Shown here piece after piece: positions 61,211 through 64,000 of a stretch of DNA of 64,000 nucleotides. This stretch comes from Haliclystus octoradiatus. Lineage: Eukaryota > Cnidaria > Staurozoa > Stauromedusae > Haliclystidae. Below the pieces are notes generated by a model. The model had not been told where the DNA came from, searched no databases, and saw only the letters and a program-made list of their open reading frames with translations. The DNA lies in contig OU744451.1 in the NCBI GenBank assembly GCA_916610825.1, forward strand, positions 2,418,001-2,482,000, given 5' to 3'. The position numbers were made by a program, and so were the translations under genes. Position 1 is the stretch's first letter; each line of letters begins with the position of its first letter.

Positions 61211-63319
61211 AGTCCAGTACTGGATCTCGGGGTGATAAAACTTTCTGATTACTATATAGAAAAGCAATTAAACAAAAATATTTAATAATTCTGCTTGAAA
61301 TACCAATCAGTTATCTGATTAGTTTGTTAGCATATACCAGTAGAATTCTACAACTGTCTTGAGAATTATTTTGCTGGACGGCCCCCGTAAGACGGTTTAT
61401 CCATTCTTCAATCAGCCATCATCAAAGCAGCCGAGACCGGTTTGCCGCGGATAAAAAGGAAAATTGTCACGCGTCTATTGAGACATTGACGCCTGACCAC
61501 ACGGGTGAGAGATAAATTAAGTTAAAAAAACAACTACGTAATTTTTCTCTTGCTATACACAATGTCAGCCTTTTGCAATACACTGTTAATAAAAAAAAAA
61601 CAATGTATCTTTCCCCGCTCACAATACCTTAATCGAGCGTCAGTTAAACGCAATAGCGGTAAAACGTCTTAAGAACCCATCACGCAAGCCCTTACTAGTT
61701 GAAGGTTATGATTCTCTCCAGGAAAACAGTATAATTCCGACCTATCTATATTATTTATGTAATCTCCAATCCTGTCTGGTATCGCTAATCAAATTAGCAA
61801 TCTCTTCCAAATTTTCCCCTCCTCATATGTCCAATCATAACACCTCTCTCGTTGCTAATGATGAATTATGTTCTTTTCTATTTACTCGGAAATCCTTTGC
61901 CTCTGCTGGTCTGGATGTGGTCCCCATCCTGGAACTTGGAGAACCAATTGAACAAAATGAGCTATTACCATCATAAATACGATTTTGTTAGGAGGATATG
62001 AATTTTGAAACGTTAATTTTAGTCAATCAGTAAATTTGAGTGAATATAAATCGGCGTGAAACGTGAAATCATTCTCTCATCAATTCACAAATATGAAGTC
62101 TGAAATTTGCGAAGCTATTGAGGCTTGAGCCTGTGTCGTGTTCTGAAAGATTACATATTGATTACCCATCGAAAGGTTGATTTATAAAGAGAGAGACTAC
62201 ATTTTACAGTGATTATTTACATGTAGAGCAAGACATGGTAAAACAAAAGTAATGTAAACTGTTACAATATTAAAGACAACAAATATTGAATAGACGGCAA
62301 GCAAAAACTAAACGATGAACCAACTTCCGATCATCAACTTGACGCTGTCGTATAGCTGTTTCAAAGGCAGAGATGTTTCATAGTCAATTGTTTCTGGCAT
62401 TTCTTTAATTGATATCAAATAATGATCCAATTCCTATTCCTGAAAACCTCGTGAAGTAGTGATTTCTGAATATAGGTAACATTTTCTTCTGATCATTTGT
62501 CAATTGATATGTCTAATGAAAGACCAGACTACAGTTTTTGAAAAAAGTTATTTGTCGTACTATGGAAGATTTGAATGAAATTGAATATTCTAAACGTTTG
62601 TAAACATTTCTAATTCCAAGCTAAAATTCCTTAAAACGTTATACGCCATCAGAGCACCGCATGCTTGTGTTGGGTGCCCCGTCTTTTTCCGCCGTATGTT
62701 CACGCTAACATTTATTAAACAGTAGGAGCAAACAAAATACCGTTGTGCAGGATTCTGGATAACGGCTCTCAAAGGACACAAGTCCCGCTTTCCAATCATG
62801 AGAATGAGGCAGCAAAAAGAAAGCGAGACTTGAGATAATCAACCTTAGACAGGAAAGAGTAAGTTTTAATATAAAGAATAAGAATACTGATATACTGATA
62901 TACTGTTTACAGAATAAAATGATACATATAATATTCTTCCTATTTCCATACAATAATAATTTTAATATTAAATTTGTCACAAGAAAATAGACGAGAAATT
63001 AGACTTTTATGTTTCATTTCCCATTCTCGTAGCCTTTCAACCTGACATGATAGCAAATTGTTCTTACCGTTTGATGATAACCAAGGTTATTTACATGATT
63101 TAATATCAATACAAAATACAAATAATAATAATTTGATTTATCCTTCCTTCTTTTTACGTTGGCAAATAAAAATTGTAGATATCCTGGTAGTAGTTTTGAG
63201 CGAGCGTCATAGCACATCAACATTAAGGATCCCGATGTCTATGATTGATTGCGGATAATGTTGAAATGTATACCAAGTGACTCTGATTATTTCCCATAGC
63301 TAACTTTGCCGAGAGTTTG
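61211..63319. other. Intergenic, no gene recognised
   Basis: AT-rich with a GC-richer island at 61375-61510 (GGACGGCCCCCGTAAGACGG, CGCGTCTATTGAGACATTGA). Short frames at 62590-62980 (minus) and 63058-63258 (plus) have no recognisable features. Confidence 0.4.
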
Positions 63320-64000
63320 CTTAACAGATGCATTTAGCCATTAATCTAGGCGATTTTGGAGATGCTTATTTAATATGGTAGTTAGTGTGCCACAGTATTG
63401 AAAATGTGGTAAGATTAAGGATTTAATCAGTTCTACCATTGTTTTGGGAGGTATAACATTCCTCAGTTTTGATAATGCGGATGATGTGTATTTACTTTTC
63501 AGCATGTGGCAGCTACAAAGTCCTTTATGGATTTCTGATTTTCAATAATGACTTCAAGTACCTTTATGCTGTTTTCAATGTTTAAGATACGACCATTTAC
63601 AATTAGCTTTGGGCTCTTTTTACCAAATTAAATGCAATGCGTCTTGCTTTCATTGATATTGAGCATAATGATTTCAAACCAGTCGTATGTATGCTGTAGT
63701 TCTCCGTTCAATATAGTTGACATTATGTTGTTGTCCGCATGTTGGTAGTATCTGGTACTGTCACCTGCGTATTGGCGAATACTAGCATGTTCCAGGGTGG
63801 AGGAAAGATCGTTTGTGTAATTATTTAATTGGGATGCTACCTTGTGGAAGACCAGATTGCGTGGCTTCGTATGATGATATCTGATGATATCTTTCCTTCC
63901 ACTTTCACCCTTTGTCTCCTGTCTTGAAGGTAGTTGAAAATTAGCTCAATTGAAGATGCAAAAAATCCATACATTGCGAGCTTAAGAGGCAGCATCTGAT
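63320..64000 (-). pseudogene. LINE reverse transcriptase remnant, minus strand
   Basis: Reading from the right edge on the minus strand: LPLKLAMYGFF, LIFNYLQDRRQRVKVEGK, NNYTNDLSSTLEHASIRQYA, then GDSTRYYQ, ELQHTYDWFEIIMLNINESK, SPKLIVNGRILNIENSIKVL. This is the motif B to post-motif C region of a non-LTR RT; the catalytic Y-A-D-D reads Y-A-G-D. A frameshift and a deletion hit motif B, and stops follow. The element continues beyond the window. Confidence 0.7.

Overview
The window is AT-rich, repeat-dense nuclear DNA from an animal, most likely an invertebrate. I cannot name the species. The evidence is several kinds of APE-type non-LTR retrotransposon (LINE), a Penelope-like element, TTAA-flanked and other terminal-inverted-repeat DNA elements, long microsatellites, and exons of one apparently secreted multi-domain protein joined by consistent phase-1 introns. 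Nothing looks prokaryotic. A 500-N gap lies at 10458-10957.

Layout. 1-2956: two blocks of a TCTAG-rich satellite (about 31-bp monomers, 135-bp higher-order period) around a unique spacer. 2957-8984: a direct tandem duplication of a 3.0-kb non-coding unit, each copy carrying a tRNA-like sequence on the minus strand. 8985-10080: minisatellite, then the first copy of a dispersed repeat built on a degenerate 21-bp unit. 10958-11912: a Penelope-like element cut by the gap, with its 5' part inverted. 12647-14027: LINE ORF1 remnant, a 766-bp Kolobok-like MITE, and an RT remnant. 14028-29181: a train of five LINEs, all on the plus strand and nearly all abutting. Four of them (18064-18764, 19001-20790, 20963-25482, 25813-29181) end in (CTAT)n, and three of those also start directly at the end of a (CTAT)n array. 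This suggests non-LTR elements that insert into a tetranucleotide microsatellite. The element at 20963-25482 is almost intact.

30984-58909: the only host-gene candidate, on the plus strand. Four exons (30984-31353, 46293-46859, 56976-57134, 58623-58909) all have phase-1 junctions and together encode a predicted signal peptide with a Cys-containing region, a DNRLRE-like beta domain, a thrombospondin type-1 repeat and a PAN/apple-like C-terminus. The introns hold repeats: tandem units of about 1.9 kb (36928-41700), foldback elements (36143-36296, 46942-47102), an inverted piece of the 3-kb unit (49430-50050), and nested CATAG-ended inverted-repeat elements (50525-55551).

58990-61210 carries three more copies of the 21-bp-unit repeat. 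63320-64000 is a degraded LINE reverse transcriptase on the minus strand. Translations, phases and repeat alignments were done by eye, so percent identities are not given.
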